Source: CAZMCC01 sp964564695
Lineage (GTDB): Bacteria > Planctomycetota > Phycisphaerae > Phycisphaerales > UBA1924
Assembly (NCBI GenBank): GCA_964564695.1
Contig: CAZMCC010000017.1
Span: 1-45,817, forward strand
Direction: 5' to 3'
DNA: 45,817 bases
Under the pieces are notes generated by a model. The model was given only the letters and a program-made list of their open reading frames with translations, was not told where the DNA came from and searched no databases. Shown here piece after piece: positions 39,291 to 45,817 of the stretch; within the stretch, counting starts at the first letter, position 1; each line of letters starts with the position of its first letter. A program made the position numbers and the translations under genes.

Positions 39291-39314
39291 AGGCCACCTC
39301 GCCGGGCGACGTCC

Positions 39315-39335
39315 GCACCCCGTATCTCGGGGTGC
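39315..39335 (-). promoter_or_regulatory. Perfect leader hairpin before the DUF6629-like gene
   Basis: gcaccccg (39315-39322) pairs perfectly with cggggtgc (39328-39335) around a 5-base loop, about 25 bp upstream of the TTG start. There is no T-run, so it is probably not a terminator. A leader structure or protein site is possible. Confidence 0.4.
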
Positions 39336-39404
39336 CCGGGTCACTGGCAGCCGTTGAACGTGAGACGTTGATCGTCGCCGATCGGGACCGACGACGCAAG
39401 TCCC

Positions 39405-39448
39405 GCCAAACACAAAGCCCCGCGAAGCCGGTTCGGCGTCGCGGGGCT
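39405..39448 (-). terminator. Rho-independent terminator of tRNA-Glu
   Basis: agccccgcga (39416-39425) pairs with tcgcggggct (39439-39448), with an inner gccg/cggc stem. On the minus strand the hairpin is followed by TTTGTGTTT. It begins 8 bases after the tRNA-Glu 3' end. Confidence 0.85.
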
Positions 39449-39455
39449 GTGCAAG

Positions 39456-39530
39456 TGACCCCATGGGGATTCGAACCCCAGTTTCCAGGATGAGAACCTG
39501 GCGTCCTGGACCAGGCTAGACGATGGGGCC
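39456..39530 (-). tRNA. tRNA-Glu (anticodon CTC)
   Basis: A 75-nt tRNA. The acceptor stem GGCCCCA pairs with TGGGGTC (one G-U pair). The anticodon stem CCAGG/CCTGG encloses loop TTCTCAT, giving anticodon CTC. The T arm GGGGTTCGAATCCCC is intact. CCA is not encoded. A strong terminator follows. Confidence 0.95.
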
Positions 39531-39612
39531 AAAGCGAAGAAACAACCGCTCGGTCCTTGTCCAGGGCCGTCAGTTTAGGTCGCACAAGATGTGGCTTCTA
39601 CCGCCGACCGCT

Positions 39613-39924
39613 CTAGCGCGTCGCGCCCACGCCCGCCTGCTCGCGCCGATACCGGGCAAGGGCGTACACCACCGCCTCGGCCTCCGACTGCCCCACGGCC
39701 GAGCCGCTCTGCCCCGTCCCCGTGGCACGCCACGAGGCCCGGTAGCACTTGTACTTGTCCACCTTGGCGACGTCCAGCTCCGCGCCCAGGCCGTCGAATT
39801 CCTGCTTCACCCGCTGCGGGCCGGGGTACGCTCGCCCGTCCACGTGGCGGGGGCAGCCGATGCCGTCCAGAGACGTCCAGCCCGTTGCGTACAACTCGTC
39901 GAGTGCGGCGGTAAGGCCCTGCAT
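39613..39924 (-). CDS. Small unknown protein with a C-terminal SEAEAVVYALA motif
   Basis: A 103-residue soluble protein beginning MQGLTAALDELYATGW, with a C-terminal SGSAVGQSEAEAVVYALARY. The 'S-E-x-E-A-x-x-x-A-L' ending resembles the small ABA-sandwich phage-type proteins, but the similarity is only visual. I chose ATG 39924 because GGGAG lies 7 nt upstream; ATG 39975 and ATG 40005 are in-frame alternatives without a ribosome site. It stands alone between tRNA-Glu and the MoxR-like gene. The interval 39925-40170 contains the divergent start regions and an AT-richer patch (40098-40114). Confidence 0.6.
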   Translation of the reverse strand: MQGLTAALDELYATGWTSLDGIGCPRHVDGRAYPGPQRVKQEFDGLGAELDVAKVDKYKCYRASWRATGTGQSGSAVGQSEAEAVVYALARYRREQAGVGATR

Positions 39925-40170
39925 GATCAACTCCCGGGAGGGGCGGGGGTGGTGGGGGGTCTGTCGATTGGCCATCGCAACCGGCGGACCGGAGCCCGAT
40001 TTCATCGGCCTCTCGGCCGTCTCGCCTCCCAGATCTCCGGGGGGAGTCTACCAAGCATGGCGGGGGGGATTCCACACCTTTGTCGCGAGACGCGTTCGGT
40101 ATACGTCCTATAACGAAGTCACCCGTTTAGGTGTTGCGTTCGAGCCATGTGTGAGAGGGAGGCGGTTCGG

Positions 40171-41721
40171 ATGACGAGCAGTTCGCCGACGATTTCAACG
40201 CTGGGTCAGCTTCGGGCGGCCGGGTATCGGTGCCGTTCCGTGAAGCAGGAACTCCGCGAGAACACCATGCAGGCCGTGCGGGGCGGTGGGGGGGGCGGTG
40301 GGGGCCTCGAGTTCATCCCCGGCGTGCTCGGTTATGGCGAGACCGTGCTGCCGCAAGTGGCGGCGGCGTTGCTCAGCCGGCACGACCTGTTGCTGCTGGG
40401 GCTGCGTGGGCAGGCCAAGACGCGGATCCTGCGCGGGCTGACAGGGCTGCTCGACGAATGGACGCCCGCCGTGGACGACCCGTCGGTAGAACTGCCGGAG
40501 GACCCGCTCGCGCCGGTCACTCGCGCCGGGCGCGAGGCGGTGGCGAAGCTGGGGGACCAGGCGCCCGTGCGGTGGCTGCACCGGTCGCGCCGGTACCACG
40601 AGAAGCTGGCGACTCCGGATGTCACGATCGCGGACCTGGTGGGGGAGATCGACATTGTGAAGCACGCCCGTGGGCGCGAGCTCTCGGATGAAGCCACGAT
40701 GCACTTCGGCCTCGTGCCGCGGGCGAACCGGGGGATCTTCGCGGTGAACGAGCTGCCGGATTTGCCGCCGCGGATCCAGGTGGGGCTGTTCAACGTGCTG
40801 CAGGAGCGGGACGTGCAGATCCGGGGGTACGACGTGCGCCTGGTGCTCGACCTGTTCATGTGCTTCACGGCGAATCCGGAGGACTACACCAACAGAGGCA
40901 GGATCGTCACGCCGCTGAAGGACCGGATCGGGAGCGTGGTGCGGACGCACTACCCGGCGGACGTCGCGGAGGCGATGCGGATCACGCGGGAGAATGCGTT
41001 CGTGCGGAGGGAAGGGACCAGGGGCCAGGGACTAGGGACTAGGGTGGAAGACAGTCGGGGCGGCGGCGCTGGTCCGGCGAGCGGTGCGTGGCGGATGGCG
41101 GAAGCGCCGCGCGGGCCGGGTGTTGTCGTGCCCGAGGTCATTCACCAGATCGTCGAGGAGACCATCCGCCAGGCTCGCGTGAGTGGGCAGGTGAACCAGT
41201 CGTCGGGGGTAAGCGTGCGGGCGTCGATCGCGGCCCTCGAGAACGTGGCCTCGGGGGCGGAGCTGCGCGGCTTGAGGACCGGCGAGAAGAGCGTCGCGGC
41301 CCGCGTGGCCGATCTGGCAATGATGCTGCCGGCGTGTCGCGGGAAAATCGAGCTGATGCTGGGGGACGAGGCCGCGGACGACTCGGGGCGGAGCGTGGAG
41401 GACCGGCTGATCGAGGCCCTCATGGGCGAGGCCGTGAAGCGCGTGCTCACGCGCCACCTGCCGCTGGCGAAGCTCGAATCGATCCTGAACGTCTTCGCCG
41501 GCGGAGTGCGCCTCGAACTGGACGAGTCAACCTCCGCGGCCGACGCGGTCGCCTCGATGAAGCACATCGACGGGCTGCTCGCGGCCGCGAAGGGGCTGTG
41601 CGGTGCGCTCGAAATGAACGCGGGCGACGAGCAAATGCTCGCGTGCGCCGGCGAGCTCGTGCTCGAGTACCTGTACGTGAACAAGCGGCTGAGCAAGACG
41701 CGCGGCGGCTACGGGCGGTAA
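40171..41721 (+). CDS. MoxR/Mg-chelatase-like AAA+ ATPase
   Basis: A 516-residue AAA+ protein. The Walker A region is LLLLGLRGQAKTRILRGLTG. A ChlI/MoxR-type core follows with TIADLVGEIDIVKHARGREL, the Walker B-like GIFAVNELPDLPPRIQVGLF and MCFTANPEDYTNRGRIVTPL (sensor 1). The C-terminal half is helical. Such ATPases usually work with VWA-domain proteins as chaperones or activators, but none is adjacent. Residues about 35-45 are a poly-Gly stretch (RGGGGGGGGLE). Residues about 281-300 (REGTRGQGLGTRVEDSRGGG) come from a heptamer repeat inserted in frame. ATG 40171 has GGGAGG 8 nt upstream. Confidence 0.82.
   Translation: MTSSSPTISTLGQLRAAGYRCRSVKQELRENTMQAVRGGGGGGGGLEFIPGVLGYGETVLPQVAAALLSRHDLLLLGLRGQAKTRILRGLTGLLDEWTPAVDDPSVELPEDPLAPVTRAGREAVAKLGDQAPVRWLHRSRRYHEKLATPDVTIADLVGEIDIVKHARGRELSDEATMHFGLVPRANRGIFAVNELPDLPPRIQVGLFNVLQERDVQIRGYDVRLVLDLFMCFTANPEDYTNRGRIVTPLKDRIGSVVRTHYPADVAEAMRITRENAFVRREGTRGQGLGTRVEDSRGGGAGPASGAWRMAEAPRGPGVVVPEVIHQIVEETIRQARVSGQVNQSSGVSVRASIAALENVASGAELRGLRTGEKSVAARVADLAMMLPACRGKIELMLGDEAADDSGRSVEDRLIEALMGEAVKRVLTRHLPLAKLESILNVFAGGVRLELDESTSAADAVASMKHIDGLLAAAKGLCGALEMNAGDEQMLACAGELVLEYLYVNKRLSKTRGGYGR
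41014..41044. repeat. Heptamer repeat inside the MoxR-like gene
   Basis: gggaccaggggccagggact and the following agggactaggg match the gggccag/ggaccag heptamers found after coaX. Here they are read in frame as Gly/Thr/Arg-rich residues in the middle of the ATPase gene. Confidence 0.75.
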
Positions 41722-41736
41722 AGGTTGACCCATCGG

Positions 41737-42297
41737 TCATGGCGTCGAAGGACGTGTTGTTGGCGGCGCCGCTGCGCGAGAATTTTCCGCGGTCTTTTCG
41801 GGCTGGCGCCCGAATACGGGGCCGATGAGCCCAAGGAGGGGTGTGGCGAGCATGATGCGTAGGTAATCCATGTATCCGACCGACTTTGAGAGTGGTATCG
41901 GGGGCAGGATGACGAGGAGGGGTAGGAGCACGAGGTATCCCCACGCCAGGACATGGATCGCCCAGGCGAGTTCCGGGGCGATGACTCGGGCATTGCTCTC
42001 ACGATCGGCCGGAATCCAATAAAACCCTGCGATCAGGCCGAACATTGGAAGCACGTTTGCGCAGATGGCTCGAATAAGTTCGAGTGGTGTCGGCACTTTG
42101 TCACCTTTGGAAGGTGTCGTCGTGTCGCTCGCTGTCGCGGGCGGTGTTACGGGTGGGCTCGTGACACCCTCCGTCTTCGTGCCGCTGCGATAGCCCTGCG
42201 CGATGTCGATCGCAATCGGAAGAGCGATGAGGAGAAGTCCTGCGACGCAGGCAGCGACGACCGACGCACGCACGCTCTCGATGGTGTGCTTTCTCAT
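41737..42297 (-). CDS. Unknown multi-pass membrane protein
   Basis: A 186-residue protein with hydrophobic segments at about 12-32, 85-100, 118-140 and 150-168 (VVAACVAGLLLIALPIAI; ANVLPMFGLIAGFYWI; WAIHVLAWGYLVLLPLLVIL). A Thr/Pro-rich loop (SPPVTPPATASDTTTPSKGD) follows the first. Its ATG overlaps the stop of the upstream lipoprotein gene by 4 bp (ATGA), so the two are translationally coupled. Local base composition is visibly less GC-rich and codon use more mixed than in neighbouring genes. No family recognised. Confidence 0.7.
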   Translation of the reverse strand: MRKHTIESVRASVVAACVAGLLLIALPIAIDIAQGYRSGTKTEGVTSPPVTPPATASDTTTPSKGDKVPTPLELIRAICANVLPMFGLIAGFYWIPADRESNARVIAPELAWAIHVLAWGYLVLLPLLVILPPIPLSKSVGYMDYLRIMLATPLLGLIGPVFGRQPEKTAENSRAAAPPTTRPSTP

Positions 42298-42836
42298 TGT
42301 GCACCTTGACTGTTTGCGCCCGCGGATGCGAACGCCGACTGCGAGTTGTCCCGCATGTACTGCTGTACGCACCTGTACACGGGCAGGCGGTAGTCTTCGG
42401 GTTCGGCGGCCAAGTGCTCAACCCAACTGGCATCTTCCTCGGCGTGCGTACCCCTAGTGCGCCGCCATACGCGAAGCTCGGTGTCGGAAAGTACGAGGAA
42501 GGACGTGTCCGGAGTGAAGTCCCTGAGCGGCGAGGTCTTGAGTTCGATGACAACCTCACACACAGTGAACCAGTTCGGCGGCCACCACATGCTGAGTGCT
42601 GCTTCCTCCTCCCATCGCAACGAGCAAGATTCGTCGATTTCCGTGAAGGGGGGCACGGGAACGGTCAGGATTCGCTGCACGTGCTGTTGCGCAGCTTTGA
42701 TGACCGTGCGAGGATCACCCGCCACCGTTTCGCGGTAGGCGCTCACCCCTGCCCCGTTGCAAGCGGCCAGTGAAAAGAGCCAGAAGGCGGACAACAGTGA
42801 CGCGAATAAACGCTTGCACATGTGGGCCGGTCGCAT
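42294..42836 (-). CDS. Unknown lipoprotein
   Basis: A 180-residue protein with a lipoprotein signal, MCKRLFASLLSAFWLFSLAAC, whose lipobox SLAAC is good; lipidation would be at the Cys. The mature part has no motif I recognise (SLRWEEEAALSMWWPPNWFT, VCEVVIELKTSPLRDF). No ribosome site marks the start, and ATG 42821 (MCKRLF) is an equally good choice. It overlaps the downstream membrane protein gene by 4 bp. The pair probably forms one envelope complex (inference). The region is AT-richer than its surroundings. Confidence 0.65.
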   Translation of the reverse strand: MRPAHMCKRLFASLLSAFWLFSLAACNGAGVSAYRETVAGDPRTVIKAAQQHVQRILTVPVPPFTEIDESCSLRWEEEAALSMWWPPNWFTVCEVVIELKTSPLRDFTPDTSFLVLSDTELRVWRRTRGTHAEEDASWVEHLAAEPEDYRLPVYRCVQQYMRDNSQSAFASAGANSQGAQ

Positions 42837-42935
42837 GCGGCGCAGTGTAACTTCGGGGCCTAGGGCCACGCGTCGCTGGCAACTTATCCCCAACCGGGGG
42901 AGATCGGCGAAACCAGACGCCTCAGTGTGAGCCAT

Positions 42936-42953
42936 CACACACTTTCGTGTGTG
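42936..42953. other. Perfect CACACAC/GTGTGTG hairpin
   Basis: cacacac (42936-42942) pairs with gtgtgtg (42947-42953) around a 4-base loop, about 100 bp upstream of the lipoprotein start. A second 11-bp inverted repeat, cagcggccgcg (43004-43014) with cgcggccgctg (43054-43064), lies closer to the SYLF gene stop. The gene-free stretch 42837-43105 holds only these structures. Confidence 0.45.
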
Positions 42954-43105
42954 TGCTGCACGTCAATGCCCAAAGGGAAGAGCGAAGATCGGGTCGAAAC
43001 AAACAGCGGCCGCGTCGTGCCAGCTCGTCCCCAAAGGAACGATCTGGCGCAAGCGCGGCCGCTGCGAAAGTCCTACTCACCGGCCGAGTGCCGGCGAGTC
43101 ATGAT

Positions 43106-43747
43106 TTACCAGCTCGACTTGGACGAGCCGCTCGTGCCCTTGGTGGTGCCGCCGCTGGTGCCGCTGCTGGGGGTCGTGCTGCCGGTCGTGATGGGCTGGT
43201 TGGCCTCGTACTTGAGGACCTGCCCGCCGATCGCGGCCTCGGCCATCAGGCCGCCCGTGGTTTCGACGAACACGACGACGCCCTTGCCGAGGTCAGCGGA
43301 GCGAGCGGCGCCGGACTTGAGGGCGACGGCCGAGGCGTTGGCCTCGAGCGAGAAGTCGCCCTTCTTGAACTTGTCGAACTCGGCCTGGCTCATGAAGACG
43401 ACGAGTTCGCGGAAGGTCTGGCCGCCGGCCTGAAGGCCGATGGTGCCCTGCGAGAGCGACGCGAAGCCGACGCGCCCGCCGTGGGTGTAGACCGTGCCCT
43501 TGCCGTGGGACGCGCCGATGATGAACCCGCCCTTGCCGACTTCGGGGAACAGGACCCACGCGACGGAGCGGCTCATGAGGTCGTTGAGGGTCGGGTCGGA
43601 CGCCTTGAACGACGCGAGGGCCGCGTCGCTCTCGGTGTGGAGCGCGGCCTGCTTCTCAGCAGTCTTCGGCGTGGTCTCGCAACCGGTGATCGAGACGCCA
43701 GCGATCGCGACCAGCGCCGCGGCCGTCCAACGAGTTGACGTGTTCAC
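43106..43747 (-). CDS. YSC84/SYLF-domain lipoprotein
   Basis: A 213-residue exported protein. The signal MNTSTRWTAAALVAIAGVSITGC ends in a lipobox (SITGC). The body matches the SYLF (Ysc84) lipid-binding domain: VAWVLFPEVGKGGFIIGASHGKG, QGTIGLQAGGQTFRELVVFM, and a late KGVVVFVETTGGLMAEAAIG. A Ser/Thr/Gly tail (SSGTSGGTTKGTSGSSKSSW) closes it. I chose GTG 43747 because AGGAG lies 8 nt upstream; GTG 43753 is too close to that site. It stands alone on the minus strand. In bacteria such proteins are secreted or envelope-attached; the role is not defined. Confidence 0.88.
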   Translation of the reverse strand: MNTSTRWTAAALVAIAGVSITGCETTPKTAEKQAALHTESDAALASFKASDPTLNDLMSRSVAWVLFPEVGKGGFIIGASHGKGTVYTHGGRVGFASLSQGTIGLQAGGQTFRELVVFMSQAEFDKFKKGDFSLEANASAVALKSGAARSADLGKGVVVFVETTGGLMAEAAIGGQVLKYEANQPITTGSTTPSSGTSGGTTKGTSGSSKSSW

Positions 43748-43986
43748 GTTCACTTCTCCTGTATGGCCCCCGGGCCCACCAGCACACGGACAGAGTAGCC
43801 CCCGCACCGGGCGCTCGGTCCGATAGCCCGGTCCGGGAGCAGTCATGACTATGGCGTTGGTGCGTGAGACGATCCCATGCAACGGCATGAAAGTCGCCTT
43901 AGCGCCTTCGGTTCGTTGGACACCGTGAGTTACGTGTACCCCGGAGTGCACGCATGCACGTGCCGAACGAGCCGGAGGGCCGAATG

Positions 43987-44445
43987 TCAGGCCTTCTCGC
44001 TCGCCTTGATCAGCTCATAGACCTCGGCGGCGGTGCCCGCGGCGTAGATCCGCTCGCGGAACTGCTCGTCGATCATCAGCTTGCTGATCCGCGCCAGGGC
44101 CTGGATGTGGTCGGCCGTCTTGTCCGGCGGGCTCGCCAGCAGCACCACCAGCCGAACCGGCTTGAGGTCGATGGACTGGAAGTCCATCGGCTGGGCGGGC
44201 TTGCCGACGGCCATCGCGAGCCGGTCGACGCCGAAGCTCTTGCCGTGGGGGATCGCCAGCCCGTGGCCGATGCCGGTGGTGCGCGTCTGCTCGCGCGTCC
44301 ACACGGCGTCCTTGAGGGCCTCGGCGTCGCGGACCTTGCCGGCGGCGGCGAGCAGGTCCACGAGCTCGTGGATCGCTCCTCGCTTGTCGGTGGCCGCCAG
44401 CGGGGCCTTGATGCACTCGATGCTCAGGATGTCCAGAAGGTTCAT
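43987..44445 (-). CDS. PTS EIIA domain protein (fructose/nitrogen type)
   Basis: A 152-residue EIIA of the mannitol/fructose/PtsN fold. The phosphorylation site is His67 in GHGLAIPHGKSFGV. Other family signatures are TREQTRTTGIG, VVLLASPPDKTADHIQALAR and MIDEQFRERIYAAGTAAEVYEL. No EIIB/EIIC permease is nearby, so a regulatory, PtsN-like role is more likely than sugar transport. The separate MtfA-like gene at 35407 is another PTS-linked function in the window, though no direct link is shown. The spacer 43748-43986 upstream of the SYLF gene shows no gene. Confidence 0.85.
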   Translation of the reverse strand: MNLLDILSIECIKAPLAATDKRGAIHELVDLLAAAGKVRDAEALKDAVWTREQTRTTGIGHGLAIPHGKSFGVDRLAMAVGKPAQPMDFQSIDLKPVRLVVLLASPPDKTADHIQALARISKLMIDEQFRERIYAAGTAAEVYELIKASEKA

Positions 44446-44535
44446 GAAACTCGGGGTCCTCGAGGGGACAGCGGCGGCGCGAACGTACGCAACAGGCGGG
44501 AGTGTACCGGGGTGGGGGCGTGTGGGGGGTGGGGG

Positions 44536-45537
44536 TCAGCGCTGGGCGGCGCTCGCGCCCTCGCCGGCGATCGACGAGCGCATGTTCGTGTCCGCCTGCA
44601 GGTTCCGCATGCGGTAGTAGTCCATGATCCCGAAGTTCCCGCCCCGGAATGCCTCGGCCATCGCCTTGGGAATATCCGCCTCCGCGAGCACGACCAACGC
44701 GCGGTTGCGCTGCTCCTGGGCCTTGAACTCCTGCTCTTCGGCGACGGCCAGGGCGCGGCGTTTCTCGGCCTCGGCCTTGGCCCGCTGCATGTCGGCGTTC
44801 GCCTGGTCAAGCTGGAGCTTGGCGCCGATGTTCTCCCCCACGTCGATGTCGGCGATGTCGATCGACAGGATCTCGAACGCGCTGCCCGCGTCGAGGCCCG
44901 ACTCCATCACCTTGCGGCTGATCTCGTCGGGGTTCTGCAGCACGTGCTTGTGGTCCTCGGCCGAGCCGATCGTCGAGACGATGCCCTGACCGACGCGGGC
45001 GATGATCGTCTCCTCGGTGGCGCCGCCGACCAGTCTGGAAATGTTGGTGCGGACCGTCACGCGGGCCTTGGCCTTGAGCTGGATGCCGTTCTTGGCGACC
45101 GCGTCGATCGTCGGGCGGGGGCTGCTGGCGCCCGGGCAGTCGATGACCTTGGGGTTCACGCTCGTGTTCACGGCGTCGAGGATGTCGCGCCCGGCGAGGT
45201 CGATCGCGGTCGCGATGTCCCACGTGAGCGGGATCTTCGCGCCGCGGGCGGCGACGAGGGCCGAGATCACCAGCGGGACGCGCCCGCCGGCGAGGTAGTG
45301 CGACTCGAGCCGGGCCGTGGGGACGTCGAGGCCCGCCTTGGCGGCCCGGATGCGGCTGAGCACGATGGTGCGCAGGTCGACCTTGCGCAGGCGCATGCCG
45401 ATGAGCTCGAGGATGCTCACCTTCGCGCCCGAGGTCCACGCCTGCACCCAGAGGTTGGCGAACTGGCCGATGACGAAGATGGCGATGACGGCCGCGAGCC
45501 CCGCGACGATCAGAACAATGATCCAGATCGGGTCCAT
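44536..45537 (-). CDS. floA: Flotillin-like protein FloA
   Basis: A 333-residue membrane-microdomain scaffold (UPF0365/FloA, about 331 residues in relatives). One N-terminal membrane segment (DPIWIIVLIVAGLAAVIAIF) is followed by SILELIGMRLRKVDLRTIVL, the SPFH core (RPTIDAVAKNGIQLKAKARV) and a long helical EA-rich region (DMQRAKAEAEKRRALAVAEE) that drives oligomerisation. ATG 45537 fits the family length; ATG 45579 would add 14 residues. It lies directly downstream of an nfeD-type gene, the standard partner of flotillins. Confidence 0.93.
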   Translation of the reverse strand: MDPIWIIVLIVAGLAAVIAIFVIGQFANLWVQAWTSGAKVSILELIGMRLRKVDLRTIVLSRIRAAKAGLDVPTARLESHYLAGGRVPLVISALVAARGAKIPLTWDIATAIDLAGRDILDAVNTSVNPKVIDCPGASSPRPTIDAVAKNGIQLKAKARVTVRTNISRLVGGATEETIIARVGQGIVSTIGSAEDHKHVLQNPDEISRKVMESGLDAGSAFEILSIDIADIDVGENIGAKLQLDQANADMQRAKAEAEKRRALAVAEEQEFKAQEQRNRALVVLAEADIPKAMAEAFRGGNFGIMDYYRMRNLQADTNMRSSIAGEGASAAQR

Positions 45538-45669
45538 GCGTCGAATCCCGGGCGGCGCGGGCGGTCGCTCCTGGGGCATCGGGACATCCCCGAGCCGTGC
45601 GCGACCATCGCGAGCGGGCGAAGTATAACCGAGCCGCGCGGGCGTTCCGTGAACTTGGACGGTGGGGCG

Positions 45670-45817
45670 TTACGCGGCCGGGGACGTGGGGGGCGTGGGG
45701 GGCGTGGGGGGCGGTGCCGGGGGCGGCTCGGGCGGGTCGACGGGGCGGACGTTGATCGTCATCCCGTCGGCGGACGTGACCCGCACACGGGCCCCGGCGC
45801 GCACGAACGAGACCTCC
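45670..45817 (-). CDS. nfeD: NfeD-type protein, C-terminal end (partial)
   Basis: Only the last 48 codons are in the window; the gene continues beyond the right edge. They read VSFVRAGARVRVTSADGMTI then NVRPVDPPEPP and a Pro/Thr tail ending TSPAA. The V-R-V...GM-x-I-x-V-R-P strand pattern is that of the OB-fold end of NfeD proteins. Its position immediately before floA, with 133 bp between, supports the call. Whether the full protein has the long ClpP-like serine protease part cannot be seen. Confidence 0.7.
   Translation of the reverse strand, partial: EVSFVRAGARVRVTSADGMTINVRPVDPPEPPPAPPPTPPTPPTSPAA

Noticed and set aside
40080..40114. Sigma-70 promoter before the MoxR-like gene
   Set aside because: ttgtcg and tataac-like hexamers exist but are 23 bp apart, and the nearer gtatac is only 13 bp away; spacing is wrong for both.
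41737..42836. Toxin-antitoxin or phage lysis pair
   Set aside because: Sizes, the lipoprotein signal and four membrane segments do not match these; no phage genes are adjacent.
43004..43064. 11-bp inverted repeat cagcggccgcg/cgcggccgctg as an attachment site or operator
   Set aside because: It is perfect but occurs once, has a 39-base loop, and no integrase or regulator is adjacent; chance is plausible in such GC-rich DNA.

Overview
The window is GC-rich bacterial chromosome, most likely a planctomycete of the Phycisphaerales type. The evidence is a secreted protein ending in a tandem 'GC-type dockerin' tail (NSTDVGEFINQWF / NSTDVGEFINLWF, ending GCG) of the kind known from Phycisphaerae, an NfeD-FloA flotillin pair, the very high GC content, and several families of short palindromic repeats between genes. 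No phage, plasmid, IS element, CRISPR array or rRNA operon was seen. It looks like ordinary chromosome with one small decayed or accessory stretch (about 36.3-38.6 kb) and one AT-richer two-gene island (41.7-42.8 kb).

Layout. 0.2-2.2 kb: two tandem small membrane paralogues divergent from a GAF-SpoIIE phosphatase. 2.6-8.5 kb: a beta-propeller lipoprotein (minus), then plus-strand coaX, a shortened MnmE-like GTPase, a TPR-like membrane protein and an RluA pseudouridine synthase. 8.8-15.0 kb (minus): cystathionine gamma-lyase/synthase, cystathionine beta-synthase (together a transsulfuration pair) and a large FAD/Fe-S D-2-hydroxyacid dehydrogenase. 15.3-27.7 kb (plus): a DUF4139 protein, der, an MhqO/MhqD-like pair, hrpA and rnr, a run rich in RNA and ribosome functions. 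28.0-34.1 kb (minus): DUF3467 protein, a REC-GGDEF-EAL regulator with its histidine kinase, tRNA-Leu and rsmG. 34.1-38.6 kb (plus): an esterase-SnoaL fusion, mtfA, the dockerin-tailed protein, a frameshifted small gene on minus, and a truncated FG-GAP/dockerin pseudogene. 38.6-39.9 kb (minus): DUF6629 membrane protein, tRNA-Glu with terminator, and a small unknown protein. 40.2-41.7 kb (plus): a MoxR-like ATPase. 41.7-45.8 kb (minus): an unknown membrane protein/lipoprotein pair, a SYLF lipoprotein, a PTS EIIA, floA and the end of nfeD.

The most striking signal is not a protein system. At least six families of structured repeats (9-nt-periodic CACGGAGGA/CGCAGAGGG palindromes, CCACGGG double hairpins, GGGCCAG heptamers, AGCAAAGC palindromes, CTTGAGCATG palindromes, CCCTCTCC palindromes) lie mostly immediately downstream of stop codons. 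One is a nested palindrome with a perfect 28-bp outer stem. Two CCACGGG copies keep their pairing although the sequences differ, including one covarying base pair. Two families also occur inside open reading frames (hrpA and the MoxR-like gene) as in-frame low-complexity inserts. Unusual proteins include a CoaX lacking the usual Asp in its phosphate motif, an MnmE-like GTPase without the catalytic C-terminus or the NKxD motif, and a pseudouridine synthase whose catalytic domain carries a long glycine/G-tract insert.
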